NCBI RefSeq assembly: GCF_900106525.1
Contig: NZ_FNOG01000002.1
Span: 471,347-535,346, forward strand
Direction: 5' to 3'
Length of the DNA stretch: 64,000 nt
DNA from: Lysobacter enzymogenes
GTDB taxonomy: Bacteria > Pseudomonadota > Gammaproteobacteria > Xanthomonadales > Xanthomonadaceae
Positions 34,768 through 43,365 of the stretch are shown one piece after another; position 1 is the first letter of the stretch, and each line of letters starts with the position of its first letter. The notes under the pieces were generated by a model that searched no databases, was not told where the DNA came from, and saw nothing but the letters and a program-made list of their open reading frames with translations. The translations under genes and the position numbers were made by a program.

Positions 34768-35400
34768 TCACGCCGCCTCGGCCCGCGCCCGCTGGTTCGA
34801 CGCATACGGCGTATCGATCTCGAAACCTTCGCCTGCGCTCAACGCCGCGATCCAGGCATCGGTGCCCACCACCGCGGCGAAGCGGCTTTGGAACACCACG
34901 CAGAACACGCGGTGGATCTCCTCGCCGCTGGCGGCGCCGGCGCTGTTCTCGTAGGACAGCGAGCCGGCCGCGTCGTTGAGGAACTCGACCCGGTAGCCGC
35001 GGTGCGCGGCTTCGAACACGGTCGAGGCGTCGCAGTTGTGGGTCATGTAGCCGGCCACGGCGATCGTGTCGATGCCGTTGGCGCGCAGCCACGGGTCGAA
35101 GTCGGTGCCGGCGAAGACGCTGGGCAGGGTCTTTTCGATGTAGTGATCGCGCGGCCGCGAAGCGACGGTGGGGTTGAGCTCCCAGCCCGGCTGGCCTTTG
35201 TCGAACACCGGCGCGCCGGCGCGGGCGGTGTTTTGCACCACGACCACCGGCACGCCGGCGGCGCGGGCGGCGTCCATGGCGCGACCGATATTCGCCAACG
35301 TGCGCTGCGGCGGCGGGCATTCGATCGGCAGGCCGCCGCCGAAGTAATCGTTCTGCACGTCGATGACGACCAGGGCGCGCTTGGGGCCCGAGGCTTGCAT
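34768..35400 (-). CDS. Isochorismatase-like cysteine hydrolase
   Basis: The 210-residue protein has the catalytic triad of the family: Asp14 (VVIDVQNDYF), Lys90 (IEKTLPSVF) and Cys123 (MTHNCDAST), with the preceding non-proline cis-peptide-type GYMTH. Members hydrolyse small amides or vinyl ethers such as nicotinamide, N-carbamoyl compounds or isochorismate; the exact substrate cannot be told. A GGAG motif precedes the ATG. It is divergent from a GlxA-type AraC regulator, a pairing often seen with such hydrolases. Confidence 0.9.
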   Translation of the reverse strand: MQASGPKRALVVIDVQNDYFGGGLPIECPPPQRTLANIGRAMDAARAAGVPVVVVQNTARAGAPVFDKGQPGWELNPTVASRPRDHYIEKTLPSVFAGTDFDPWLRANGIDTIAVAGYMTHNCDASTVFEAAHRGYRVEFLNDAAGSLSYENSAGAASGEEIHRVFCVVFQSRFAAVVGTDAWIAALSAGEGFEIDTPYASNQRARAEAA

Positions 35401-35497
35401 GGCGGAACTCCGCGAGTGGGGACGGCAGGCATTGTTCGCCCGCGGCGGCGCCGGCGACACTGGCCCGAACGACAATCGTCGCCAGGATCGGGCCATG

Positions 35498-35503
35498 TAC
35501 AAT
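35498..35503 (+). promoter_or_regulatory. -10-like hexamer (TACAAT) directly before the AraC-type gene
   Basis: TACAAT, six bases, then ATG at 35510. The hexamer overlaps a possible upstream ATG at 35495, which argues for the start at 35510 if transcription begins here. Confidence 0.5.
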
Positions 35504-35509
35504 CGGGCC

Positions 35510-36487
35510 ATGAACGCCGAATCGCCGCTGTCGCGCGTGGCCGTGGTCGCCTTCGACCGCATCAGCGCCTTCCATCTGTCCGTGCCCTGCCTGGTGTTCG
35601 AGCGGCGCGGGGATCCCGCGCTGCCGCCGTTCGAGCTGCGGGTGTGCGCGGCCGAGCCCGGCCCGCTGCGCGCGCGCGCCGGCTTCGGCCTCAGCGCCGA
35701 TCACGGGCTCAAGTCGCTGGCCTGGGCCGACACGGTGATCGTGCCGTCCTGGCGCGACGGCAACGAGCGCCCGCCCGAGCCGCTGCTGCGCGCGCTGGTG
35801 CGCGCGCACGAACGCGGCGCGCGCGTGGTCGGCCTGTGCCTGGGCGCCTACGCGCTGGCCGAGGCCGGGTTGCTCGACGGCCGCCGCGCCACCACCCACT
35901 GGATGTGGAGCGAGCACTTCGCCGCGCGCTATCCGCGCGTGCAGCTGCAACGCGACGTGCTCTACGTCGACGACGGCCGCATCACCACCTCGGCCGGCAC
36001 CGCCGCGGCGCTGGACTGCTGCCTGCATCTGGTGCGCGGCGCTTACGGCGCGGACACCGCCAACCGGCTCGCGCGCCGGCTGGTAGTGGCGCCGCACCGT
36101 CAGGGCGGGCAGGCCCAGTACATCGAGCAGCCGCTGGCGGCGACCGCGCGCGACGACCGCCTCGGCGAGGTGCTGGCCTGGGCGCTCGCCCATCTGGACC
36201 GCCCGCACAGCCTGGATGCGCTGGCCCAGCGTGCGCTGATGAGCCGGCGCACCTTCACCCGGCGCTTTCGCGACGCCACCGGCACCACGGTGGGCGAATG
36301 GCTGGCCGGGCAGCGGCTGGCGCGGGCGCAACGGCTGCTGGAAACCAGCGACCGCGGCCTCGACGCGATCGCCGCCGACACCGGTTTCGGCAGCGCCGCC
36401 TCGCTGCGCCAGCACTTCGCCGCGCGCCTGGGGATCTCGCCCTCGGCCTACCGGCGCGGCTTCCGCGGCGTCCATCCGGGCGCCTGA
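35510..36487 (+). CDS. GlxA-type transcriptional regulator (DJ-1/PfpI domain plus AraC HTH)
   Basis: The 325-residue protein has an N-terminal amidotransferase-like domain (about residues 8-175) with the nucleophile-elbow Cys in VVGLCLGAYALAEAGLLDGRRATTHW. A C-terminal AraC DNA-binding domain follows, with two HTH units (LDALAQRALMSRRTFTRRFRDATG and LDAIAADTGFGSAASLRQHFAARLG). It probably controls the divergent isochorismatase-like gene. The start could be 15 bases upstream (35495), but a TACAAT box overlaps that position. Confidence 0.92.
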   Translation: MNAESPLSRVAVVAFDRISAFHLSVPCLVFERRGDPALPPFELRVCAAEPGPLRARAGFGLSADHGLKSLAWADTVIVPSWRDGNERPPEPLLRALVRAHERGARVVGLCLGAYALAEAGLLDGRRATTHWMWSEHFAARYPRVQLQRDVLYVDDGRITTSAGTAAALDCCLHLVRGAYGADTANRLARRLVVAPHRQGGQAQYIEQPLAATARDDRLGEVLAWALAHLDRPHSLDALAQRALMSRRTFTRRFRDATGTTVGEWLAGQRLARAQRLLETSDRGLDAIAADTGFGSAASLRQHFAARLGISPSAYRRGFRGVHPGA

Positions 36488-36558
36488 GGCGGCGGCCGCG
36501 CAACGCTGCGGTGCGCGGCCCGCGACGCGCGCCCGCCCGGCCCCGCCCCGGCTGCCGC

Positions 36559-36564
36559 TACAAT
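36559..36564 (+). promoter_or_regulatory. -10-like hexamer (TACAAT) directly before the WGR gene
   Basis: TACAAT is followed by CGCCCG and then GTG at 36571, the same spacing as at aroK and the AraC-type gene. Confidence 0.45.
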
Positions 36565-36570
36565 CGCCCG

Positions 36571-36825
36571 GTGCGCCTACTCCTCCAACAACGGCCCGAC
36601 GGCCACGAAGCCCCGCGCTTCGTGCAACTGATGCTGCAGCCCGACTTGCTCGGCGGCTGGACCCTGGTGCGCGAAAGCGGCCAGATCGGCGGCCGCAGCA
36701 CGGTCCGGCGCGAGCAGTTCCTCGACCGCGACAGCGCCTTCGCCGCGCTGGAGCAGGCCCGCGACCAACAGCTCAAGCGCGGTTTCCAGCTGATGTTCAG
36801 CCAGGGCGCCGAAGCGCCGCGATGA
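36571..36825 (+). CDS. Small WGR-domain protein
   Basis: The 84-residue protein consists of one WGR-type domain: [34 protein letters not shown], then a helix rich in Ala, Glu and Gln. WGR domains bind nucleic acid in PARPs and bacterial proteins; free-standing members have no assigned role. The start is GTG with no Shine-Dalgarno but with a TACAAT box six bases upstream. It lies upstream of hemE, 172 bases apart. Confidence 0.85.
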   Translation: MRLLLQQRPDGHEAPRFVQLMLQPDLLGGWTLVRESGQIGGRSTVRREQFLDRDSAFAALEQARDQQLKRGFQLMFSQGAEAPR

Positions 36826-36997
36826 GGCAATCCGCGGCGCCGCCGGCACGGGTGGGACAAACCGCCACTGCTGCCCCTTCGCGGCAACATCCACACTGCC
36901 CGCCGCGGCGACGCGCCGCGCACCGACGCCCCGCCCCGCTCCAACGCGGTTCCCGCCCCGACTTCCCGAACTGAAACCACGGCCCTCGCCCGACCCC

Positions 36998-38074
36998 ATG
37001 TCCAGCCAGCCCCTCGCCAACGATCGCTTCCTGCGCGCCCTGCGCCGTCAACCCGTCGACCGCACCCCGGTGTGGCTGATGCGCCAGGCCGGCCGCTACC
37101 TGCCCGAGTACCGCGCCACCCGCGCTCAGGCCGGCAGCTTCCTCAACCTGGCCAAGAACCCGGAACTGGCCTGCGAAGTCACCCTGCAGCCGCTGCGCCG
37201 CTTCCCGCTCGACGCGGCGATCCTGTTCTCCGACATCCTCACCGTGCCCGACGCGATGGGCCTGGGCCTGTACTTCGCCGACGGCGAGGGCCCGAAGTTC
37301 GAGCGCCCGATCCGCTCGGCCGCCGACATCGACAAGCTCGGCGTGCCGGACATGGAAACCGACCTGCGCTACGTGATGGACGCGGTGCGCACCATCCGCC
37401 GCGAGTTGAACGGCTCGGTGCCGCTGATCGGTTTCTCCGGCAGCCCGTGGACCATCGCCTGCTACATGGTCGAAGGCGGCGGCAGCGACAACTATTCCAA
37501 GGTCAAGTCGCTCGCGCTCAACGACCCGGCGGCGATGCACAAGCTGCTGGGCGTGGTCACCGACGCGGTGATCGCGTACCTGAAGGCCCAGTACGCCGCC
37601 GGCGCGCAGGCGCTGCAGGTGTTCGACACCTGGGGCGGGGTGCTGTCGCCGTCGATGTACCGCGAGTTCTCGCTGCGCTATCTGCAGCGCATCGCCGCCG
37701 AACTGCCGCGCGGCGACGGCGAGACGCGCGCGCCGCTGATCCTGTTCGGCAAGGGCAACGATCCGTACCTGGACGAACTGGCCGCCAGCGGCGCCGAAGC
37801 GGTCGGCGTGGACTGGACCATCGGCCTGGGCGACGCGGCGCGCCGCATCGCCAGGCGCACCGCGCTGCAGGGCAATCTCGACCCGGTGACGCTGTACGCC
37901 TCGCCCGAGGCGATCCGCCGCGAAGTCGGCCGCGCGCTCGAGGATTACCGCGCCGGCAACGGCGGCTCGCGCGAAGGCCACGTGTTCAACCTCGGCCACG
38001 GCTTGTCGCCGGATATGTCGCCCGAGCACGTCGGCGCGCTGGTCGCGGCGGTGCACGAGTTGAGCGCGCGCTGA
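36998..38074 (+). CDS. hemE: Uroporphyrinogen decarboxylase
   Basis: The 358-residue enzyme converts uroporphyrinogen III to coproporphyrinogen III in haem synthesis. Signatures: [66 protein letters not shown] and the C-terminal [16 protein letters not shown]. It is followed by a clear intrinsic terminator. Confidence 0.97.
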   Translation: MSSQPLANDRFLRALRRQPVDRTPVWLMRQAGRYLPEYRATRAQAGSFLNLAKNPELACEVTLQPLRRFPLDAAILFSDILTVPDAMGLGLYFADGEGPKFERPIRSAADIDKLGVPDMETDLRYVMDAVRTIRRELNGSVPLIGFSGSPWTIACYMVEGGGSDNYSKVKSLALNDPAAMHKLLGVVTDAVIAYLKAQYAAGAQALQVFDTWGGVLSPSMYREFSLRYLQRIAAELPRGDGETRAPLILFGKGNDPYLDELAASGAEAVGVDWTIGLGDAARRIARRTALQGNLDPVTLYASPEAIRREVGRALEDYRAGNGGSREGHVFNLGHGLSPDMSPEHVGALVAAVHELSAR

Positions 38075-38096
38075 GGCGCTCGCAGTTGCGACGAAT

Positions 38097-38125
38097 AAAC
38101 CGGCGCCTGGCGCCGGTTTTTTTTT
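38097..38125 (+). terminator. Intrinsic terminator of hemE
   Basis: AAACCGGCGC-CTG-GCGCCGGTTT forms a stable hairpin continued by a run of nine T residues, starting 23 bases after the hemE stop. Confidence 0.93.
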
Positions 38126-38342
38126 GAGCGTCGCACACGCGGACAGCAACGACGTGCGCCTTCTGCATTCGAAACGCATTTCTAATGCACAACGAGTACA
38201 CGCAGTCGCGGCCGCAGGAGAAAACACATGACGAAACGTCATGTCGATCCCGGCCACTGCGTCGTTTTTTCGCGTCCGCGCCTTGCCTAGAGTAGGCCCC
38301 GCCGCGATCTGCGCGCGGCTTTCCCACTCCAGGATCCTGCCC

Positions 38343-39128
38343 ATGCGACCGATGTTCCCTTCCCTGCAGCGTCCATCCACGGCGCTCGCCTTGCTCCTGT
38401 GTGCCTGCGGCGCGCAGGCACAGGCGCCGTCGTTGCGCGTGGACTACGAAACCGGCACGCGCGACTCGGGCGTGCCCGCATTGACTCTCAGCGGCGCGAG
38501 CGCTGCCGATGCCGAATTCGTCGCCACCGATCTGCCGCGCTCGGGCCGCTTCGCCATCGGCCACAAGGTCGCGCTCGACGCCCCCGCCTACGTCTCCAAC
38601 GACGCGCCGCGCAGCGAAACGGCGAGCAACCGCGCCGCCAACGGCACCTACCGGCCCGGCGACCATCGCCGCTACACCGTGAGCGTGCTGCTCAAGGATT
38701 GGGAGGACTGGAACCGAGTCAGCGCGCCGCTGGACATCGTCTGGCAGTTCAAGCACGTCGGCGGCGGGCCGGATGTCTCCATCGGCGTGAAGCGCAACGC
38801 GCTGGTCCTGCGCTACGGCGCCAGCGGCCAGATCGTCCTGGTCGACGACATCCGCCCCTACGACAACCGCTGGATCGACCTGCGCATGGACGTGCTGTGG
38901 TCGCGCGCGAACGACGGCTATTTCACCGCCGACGTGCGCCTGGACGGCGAAACCGACTACACACGCAAGGCGGACCTGCGCGGTCTGGCCACCTTCGACC
39001 CGCGTTTCGCCGGCGAATTCGGTTATCTCAAGTGGGGCCTGTATCGGGCCGATTCGCGCAGCGCCAACGGCGACGCGCGCATCCGCGTGGCCTATCACGA
39101 CGACATCACCGCCGTCGCCCTGCCCTGA
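38343..39128 (+). CDS. Exported protein resembling heparin-lyase-type polysaccharide lyases
   Basis: The 261-residue protein has a signal peptide with core TALALLLCACGAQAQA (cleavage near residue 27; CACG could also be read as a lipobox). The mature part is beta-rich and Trp/Asp-rich: RYTVSVLLKDWEDWNRVSAPLDIVWQFKHVGGGPDVSIGVKRN, then YDNRWIDLRMDVLWSRANDGYFTADVRLDGE and FGYLKWGLYR. This resembles the concanavalin-like fold of the Polysacc_lyase (heparin-lyase) family. Enzyme activity and substrate are unproven. An upstream 20-codon reading frame with a good Shine-Dalgarno is noted separately. Confidence 0.72.
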   Translation: MRPMFPSLQRPSTALALLLCACGAQAQAPSLRVDYETGTRDSGVPALTLSGASAADAEFVATDLPRSGRFAIGHKVALDAPAYVSNDAPRSETASNRAANGTYRPGDHRRYTVSVLLKDWEDWNRVSAPLDIVWQFKHVGGGPDVSIGVKRNALVLRYGASGQIVLVDDIRPYDNRWIDLRMDVLWSRANDGYFTADVRLDGETDYTRKADLRGLATFDPRFAGEFGYLKWGLYRADSRSANGDARIRVAYHDDITAVALP

Positions 39129-39146
39129 GCCCCGGCGACGGTGCGC

Positions 39147-39452
39147 TCAGTGCAGGTGCACCGCCAGCCACACGCTCCCTTCAGCGACCCGCCGCACCGT
39201 ATGCGGCGTGCCGGCGGGCAGGAACAGATAGTCGCCGGCGCGCAGGACCACGGTTTCGCCGGCGACATCGAGTTCGGCCTCGCCTTGCAGCAACGCCACC
39301 CACTCGTCCTGCGGCTGGGTGTAGAGCGTCGGCTGGATGCGCGCGGAGCTGACGATGCGCTCGACCACGAGGTTGCGGTGGGTCAGCAGCGCTTCGAAGC
39401 GCTCGCCCTCGCCCGGCGCTTGCGCATCGGCGAACAGGTTTCCGATCTGCAT
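39147..39452 (-). CDS. Cupin-domain protein
   Basis: The 101-residue protein is a single cupin barrel: ERFEALLTHRNLVVERIVSS, YTQPQDEWVALLQGEAELDVAGETVVLRAGDYLFLPAGTPHTVRRV. The second metal-binding His (TPHTV) is present, and DEW takes the place of the usual HxH, so metal binding may be altered. The function is unknown. It is short and monocistronic; a repeat element follows upstream. Confidence 0.85.
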   Translation of the reverse strand: MQIGNLFADAQAPGEGERFEALLTHRNLVVERIVSSARIQPTLYTQPQDEWVALLQGEAELDVAGETVVLRAGDYLFLPAGTPHTVRRVAEGSVWLAVHLH

Positions 39453-39602
39453 GATGTGCGGTGACTCCCTGTAGCAGCGGCGCGTGCCGCGAGCGCGGAT
39501 ATTCAACTACACTGCGGGCGTGCGGGTGCGAACGACAGTCACGCGAATGCGAGCCGGTAGGGCGCGATGGCGATAGGCGGATTGCGTCGTTGGCGCAGTG
39601 GC

Positions 39603-39685
39603 GCGGTCGCGGCTTGCGCCGCTCCTACAGGGGGACTGTGATGTTGCCTGCGCTACCTGTAGGAGCGGCGCGAGCCGCGACCGCG
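39603..39685. repeat. Dispersed inverted repeat, 'TGTAGGAGCGGCGCGAGCCG' family
   Basis: Arms of 27 bases at 39603-39629 and 39659-39685 are complementary with few mismatches, around a 29-base centre. A decayed single arm of the same family precedes it at about 39472-39505. Confidence 0.8.
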
Positions 39686-39735
39686 AAAATTCGGCTGCTG
39701 CGAAACCTTGCGGGTGCGGACGTACGAGCTCCGCA

Positions 39736-42700
39736 CTAGCTACGCGGCGCGGTCAATGCGTCCAGCGCCTCGGCCAGCATCGCACCGGTCACCGGCTTGC
39801 GCAGGAAGCGGTCGAAACCGGCGGCGGCAGCCTGCGGTTCGGCGTCGGCGTCGGCGCGCGCGGTCACCGCGACCAGCGGTTGGGCGAAGTCTTGCGCGCG
39901 CAGTTGCCGGGCGAGGTCGAGGCCGTTGATGCCGGGCAGGTCGAGGTCGAGCAAGGCGATGTCGTAGCGCGCGGTGGCGGTTTCCGCCAGCGCCGCTAGG
40001 CCATTGCCGACGTGGGTGACGCGGTGGCCCTGCGCGCGCAGCAGGCCGGCGATCACTTCGGCCACGGTGGCGTCGTCTTCGACCAGCAGGATCGCCAACG
40101 GCCCCGCGTGCGGCCGCGGCAGGTGGGTGGCCGCGCCGCCGGCGCCGGCCGGCGGTTCGGCGTTGGCCAGCGGCAGGTCGAACACGAAACGCGCGCCCTG
40201 CCCGGGTTCGCTGTAGACCGCGATCTGTCCGTCCATCGCCGCGGCCAGTTCCTGGCTGATCGCCAGCCCCAGCCCGCTGCCGCCGTAGCGCGCGGCAGTG
40301 CGCGCGCCCTCGGCTTGTTCGAAACGGCGGAACAGGCGCTGCTTCTGTTCTTCGTTGAGGCCCGGGCCGGTGTCGCTGACTTCGAAGCGCACGCCTTGCG
40401 GGGTCAGCCGCTCCACGCTGAGCTTGACCGAACCGACCTCGGTGAACTTGATCGCGTTGCCGAGCAGATTGAGCAGGATCTGGCAGACCCGGCTGGCGTC
40501 GCCGCGCAAACCGCGCGGCACGCTCGCGGCTACGTGCACTTCGAACACCAACCCGCGCTGCTGCGCCAGCGGCCGCATCAGGTCGGCGGCTTGCGCGACC
40601 AGCGCGCGCACATCGAAGGGCTCGTGCGCGAGTTCGAGCTTGCCTGATTCGATCCGCGCCAGATCCAGCGCATCGTTGACGAGCCGCAGTAGATGTTCGC
40701 CGGCGCGCCGGATCGATTCGGTGTAACCCCGCTGCTTTTGATCCAGCGGCGTATCCAGCAACAACTCGCTCATGCCCAGCACGCCGGTCATCGGCGTGCG
40801 CACCTCGTGTCCCAGCGTCGCCAGGAACCGGGTCTTCGCCAACGAGGCCTGCTTGGCCACTTCGCGCTCGTGCTCCGCGCGCTGCCACGCCAGCCGCCGT
40901 TGCAGGCGGTTGCGGTGCGCCATCAGGATCCACGCCAGCACCAGCGCCAGCACCGCCAGCGCGCCCAGCACCGCCCACCAGCTCCACCACCACGGCGAAT
41001 CCACGTGCAGCATGATCGTCAGCGGCGGCGTCCACACGTTGTCGGCGGTCTTGGCCATCACCTGCAGGCGGTAGTCGCCCGGCGAGAGCTGCGAGAACAC
41101 GCGCTCGCCGCTGGCGCCGACGTCGACCCAGCCCGGATCGAAGCGGCTCAAGCGGAAGCGGTAGCGGTTGCTCTGCGAGTTGTTGAACGACAGCAGCCGC
41201 GCGACCACGCGCAGGTCGCGGTCGCCGTCGGCCATGGTCACCGCCGGCACCTTGCCCGGCAGCGTCCGGCCCGGGTCGGCTTCGTCGGTCGGGAACGCGA
41301 CCTTCCGGCTGCCGCGGCGCACCTCGATGCTTTCCACGATCAGCGTCGGCGCCTCGCGGCTGGGCCGCACCACCGCCGGATCGAACAGCACCAGGCCTTC
41401 GGGGCTGCCGATCAGCAATCGCCCGTCGCCGGGGCGCGGCACCGGCGCGTGGTTGAATTCCTGGCTCGGCAGGCCGTCCTTGACTCCGTACACCCGCGCC
41501 GAGCGCGCGATCGGATCGACCCGCACCAGGCCGCGCTTGCTGGTGATCCACACCAGCCCGGCGGCATCGACGCTGATGCCGCGCATCTCGGTCGCCGGCA
41601 ATCCGTCCGGCGCGCCCAGGCCGAACGCGCGCTGCAGCCGCCGGCCGTCCCAGTCGTAGGCCTCCAGCGTGCCGAAGCCGCCGATCCACAGGCGCGCGCG
41701 GCGCGCGCCCGCAGCGCCCACGGCGGGGCGCGGTTCGAACGCGAAGCTCTGCACGGTCTGGCCGTGGCCGATCCCGGGCACGTCGACGAAACGCCGCTGC
41801 GCGCGGTCCCAACGCCACAGGCCGTCGCCGGCCAGCCACAGCGCGCCGTCGGGGCCGGTTCCGGTCACCGGCGCGGACAGGTCGCGCGGCAGGCCGCGTT
41901 CGCCGAAGCGCAGCGCTTCGCGCACCGCGCCTTCGTCGTCGCGCGCCTGCACGTCGCCGTCGCTGCCGATCAGCCAGACCCAGCCGTCGCCTTCGACCAG
42001 CTCGACCGTGCCGGTGATGCTGGCGTCGCGCCCGTCGCCGCGGTGCCAGCTGCGCACCGCGCGCGTGGTCGCGTCGATCCGCGCCAGGCCGCCGTAGAAA
42101 CTCACCCAAACCACGCCGCGGCGGTCGGCCAGGACCCGGTCCAGGGCGATGCCGCCGCTGAAATCCTTGGCGAAATGCACGACCTGGCCGGTCTCCGGAT
42201 CGAGCTTGTCGAGCACGCCGCCGCTGCCGACCAGCCACATGTCGCCGTCGGCGGCGGCCGCGATCCCGCGCACGTGGCCGTTGGCGATCGAGCGCGGATC
42301 GTCGACGCGCCGGGTCAGCACCGAGAACTGGCGCCAGTTCGGCGGCAGGTACCACAGGCCGTGGCCGTTGCTGGCGAACCACAGGCCGCCTTCGCGGTCC
42401 TCGTAGGCGCCCGACCAACTCGGCCGCACCAGGCCCTGGCTGGTGGCGCTGAACAAGGGCACCACCTCGATCCCGTCCGGCCCGCCCACGCCCAGGCCCT
42501 GCGGCAGGTCGAACCAGTACTGGCCGGTGCGGTCGCGGCGCAGCACGTCGATCACCTTGAGCTTGGGCGCGAAGCCGGCCCAGGGCTCGGCCTGGTAGCG
42601 CCCGTCGGGCTGGCGCATGCCGGCGCCGGCGGGCGTGCCGAACCAGGCGGTGCCGTCGCGTTCGAAGGCGATGGAATTGACGATGTCGGACTTCAGCGCG

Positions 42701-43365
42701 CCGGCCGGCACGCGTTCGAAATCGTGGCCGGTCCAGCGCGCGGCGCCGGCCAGGGTGGCGATCCACAGCGCGCCGTCGGGGGCGACGGCGAGGTTGACCA
42801 CGCCTTCGCTGGGCAGGCTGCGCGGGTCGCCGGCGCGCGGCATGAAGCGTTGCAGCTCGCCGTCGGCGTCCATGCGGTAGAGGCCGCCGCGCTCGGTGCC
42901 GAACCACAGCGCGCCGTCGGGGGTGGAGGCGATCGACCACACGCAGTCGTCGACCAGCGCCGGGGTGTTGGCGCGGTCGAAATAGGTCCAGCGCTTGCGC
43001 TGCGGGTCGAGCATCGCCAGCCCGGCCTGGGCGGTGCCGACCCAGACCCGGTTGCGCGCGTCCACGTGCACCGCCCACAGGAAGTTGTCGCGCAGGCCCT
43101 GCTCGCGCTGCCAGACCCGGTAGCCGGTGCCGTCGTAGCGCGCCAGGCCTTCGCTGGTGGCGATCCACAGATAACCGTGGCGGTCTTCGGCGATGCGGTT
43201 GACGGTGTTCGACGGCAGCCCGTCGGCGACGGTGAGCTGGCGCGGCCGCGGCGTTTCCGGCAGGCCCGCGGCGGCCGGCAGCGCGCACAGCGCGAGCAGC
43301 AGCGCGGCGGCGGCGGCGAGCGCGCGCCACACGCCGCGACGGCCGGCGGCGGCCGGCTCGGTCAC
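39736..43365 (-). CDS. Hybrid sensor histidine kinase with two-component-regulator propeller (third of three in tandem)
   Basis: This 1209-residue inner-membrane protein has a signal/anchor (about 15-35) and a periplasmic two-component-regulator propeller of about fourteen repeats (YLWIATSEGLARYDG and similar, residues 40-690). A Y_Y_Y domain and one membrane helix (about 795-815) follow, then HisKA with His853 (GHEVRTP), an HATPase (NLLGNAIKF, DTGPGL, GSGLGLAI) and a receiver domain with Asp1140. The periplasmic part probably senses a carbohydrate or oligosaccharide by analogy with similar kinases. There is no DNA-binding output, so phosphate must pass to a separate regulator not seen here. 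Its ATG overlaps the previous kinase's stop by 4 bases. Confidence 0.92.
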   Translation of the reverse strand: MTEPAAAGRRGVWRALAAAAALLLALCALPAAAGLPETPRPRQLTVADGLPSNTVNRIAEDRHGYLWIATSEGLARYDGTGYRVWQREQGLRDNFLWAVHVDARNRVWVGTAQAGLAMLDPQRKRWTYFDRANTPALVDDCVWSIASTPDGALWFGTERGGLYRMDADGELQRFMPRAGDPRSLPSEGVVNLAVAPDGALWIATLAGAARWTGHDFERVPAGALKSDIVNSIAFERDGTAWFGTPAGAGMRQPDGRYQAEPWAGFAPKLKVIDVLRRDRTGQYWFDLPQGLGVGGPDGIEVVPLFSATSQGLVRPSWSGAYEDREGGLWFASNGHGLWYLPPNWRQFSVLTRRVDDPRSIANGHVRGIAAAADGDMWLVGSGGVLDKLDPETGQVVHFAKDFSGGIALDRVLADRRGVVWVSFYGGLARIDATTRAVRSWHRGDGRDASITGTVELVEGDGWVWLIGSDGDVQARDDEGAVREALRFGERGLPRDLSAPVTGTGPDGALWLAGDGLWRWDRAQRRFVDVPGIGHGQTVQSFAFEPRPAVGAAGARRARLWIGGFGTLEAYDWDGRRLQRAFGLGAPDGLPATEMRGISVDAAGLVWITSKRGLVRVDPIARSARVYGVKDGLPSQEFNHAPVPRPGDGRLLIGSPEGLVLFDPAVVRPSREAPTLIVESIEVRRGSRKVAFPTDEADPGRTLPGKVPAVTMADGDRDLRVVARLLSFNNSQSNRYRFRLSRFDPGWVDVGASGERVFSQLSPGDYRLQVMAKTADNVWTPPLTIMLHVDSPWWWSWWAVLGALAVLALVLAWILMAHRNRLQRRLAWQRAEHEREVAKQASLAKTRFLATLGHEVRTPMTGVLGMSELLLDTPLDQKQRGYTESIRRAGEHLLRLVNDALDLARIESGKLELAHEPFDVRALVAQAADLMRPLAQQRGLVFEVHVAASVPRGLRGDASRVCQILLNLLGNAIKFTEVGSVKLSVERLTPQGVRFEVSDTGPGLNEEQKQRLFRRFEQAEGARTAARYGGSGLGLAISQELAAAMDGQIAVYSEPGQGARFVFDLPLANAEPPAGAGGAATHLPRPHAGPLAILLVEDDATVAEVIAGLLRAQGHRVTHVGNGLAALAETATARYDIALLDLDLPGINGLDLARQLRAQDFAQPLVAVTARADADAEPQAAAAGFDRFLRKPVTGAMLAEALDALTAPRS

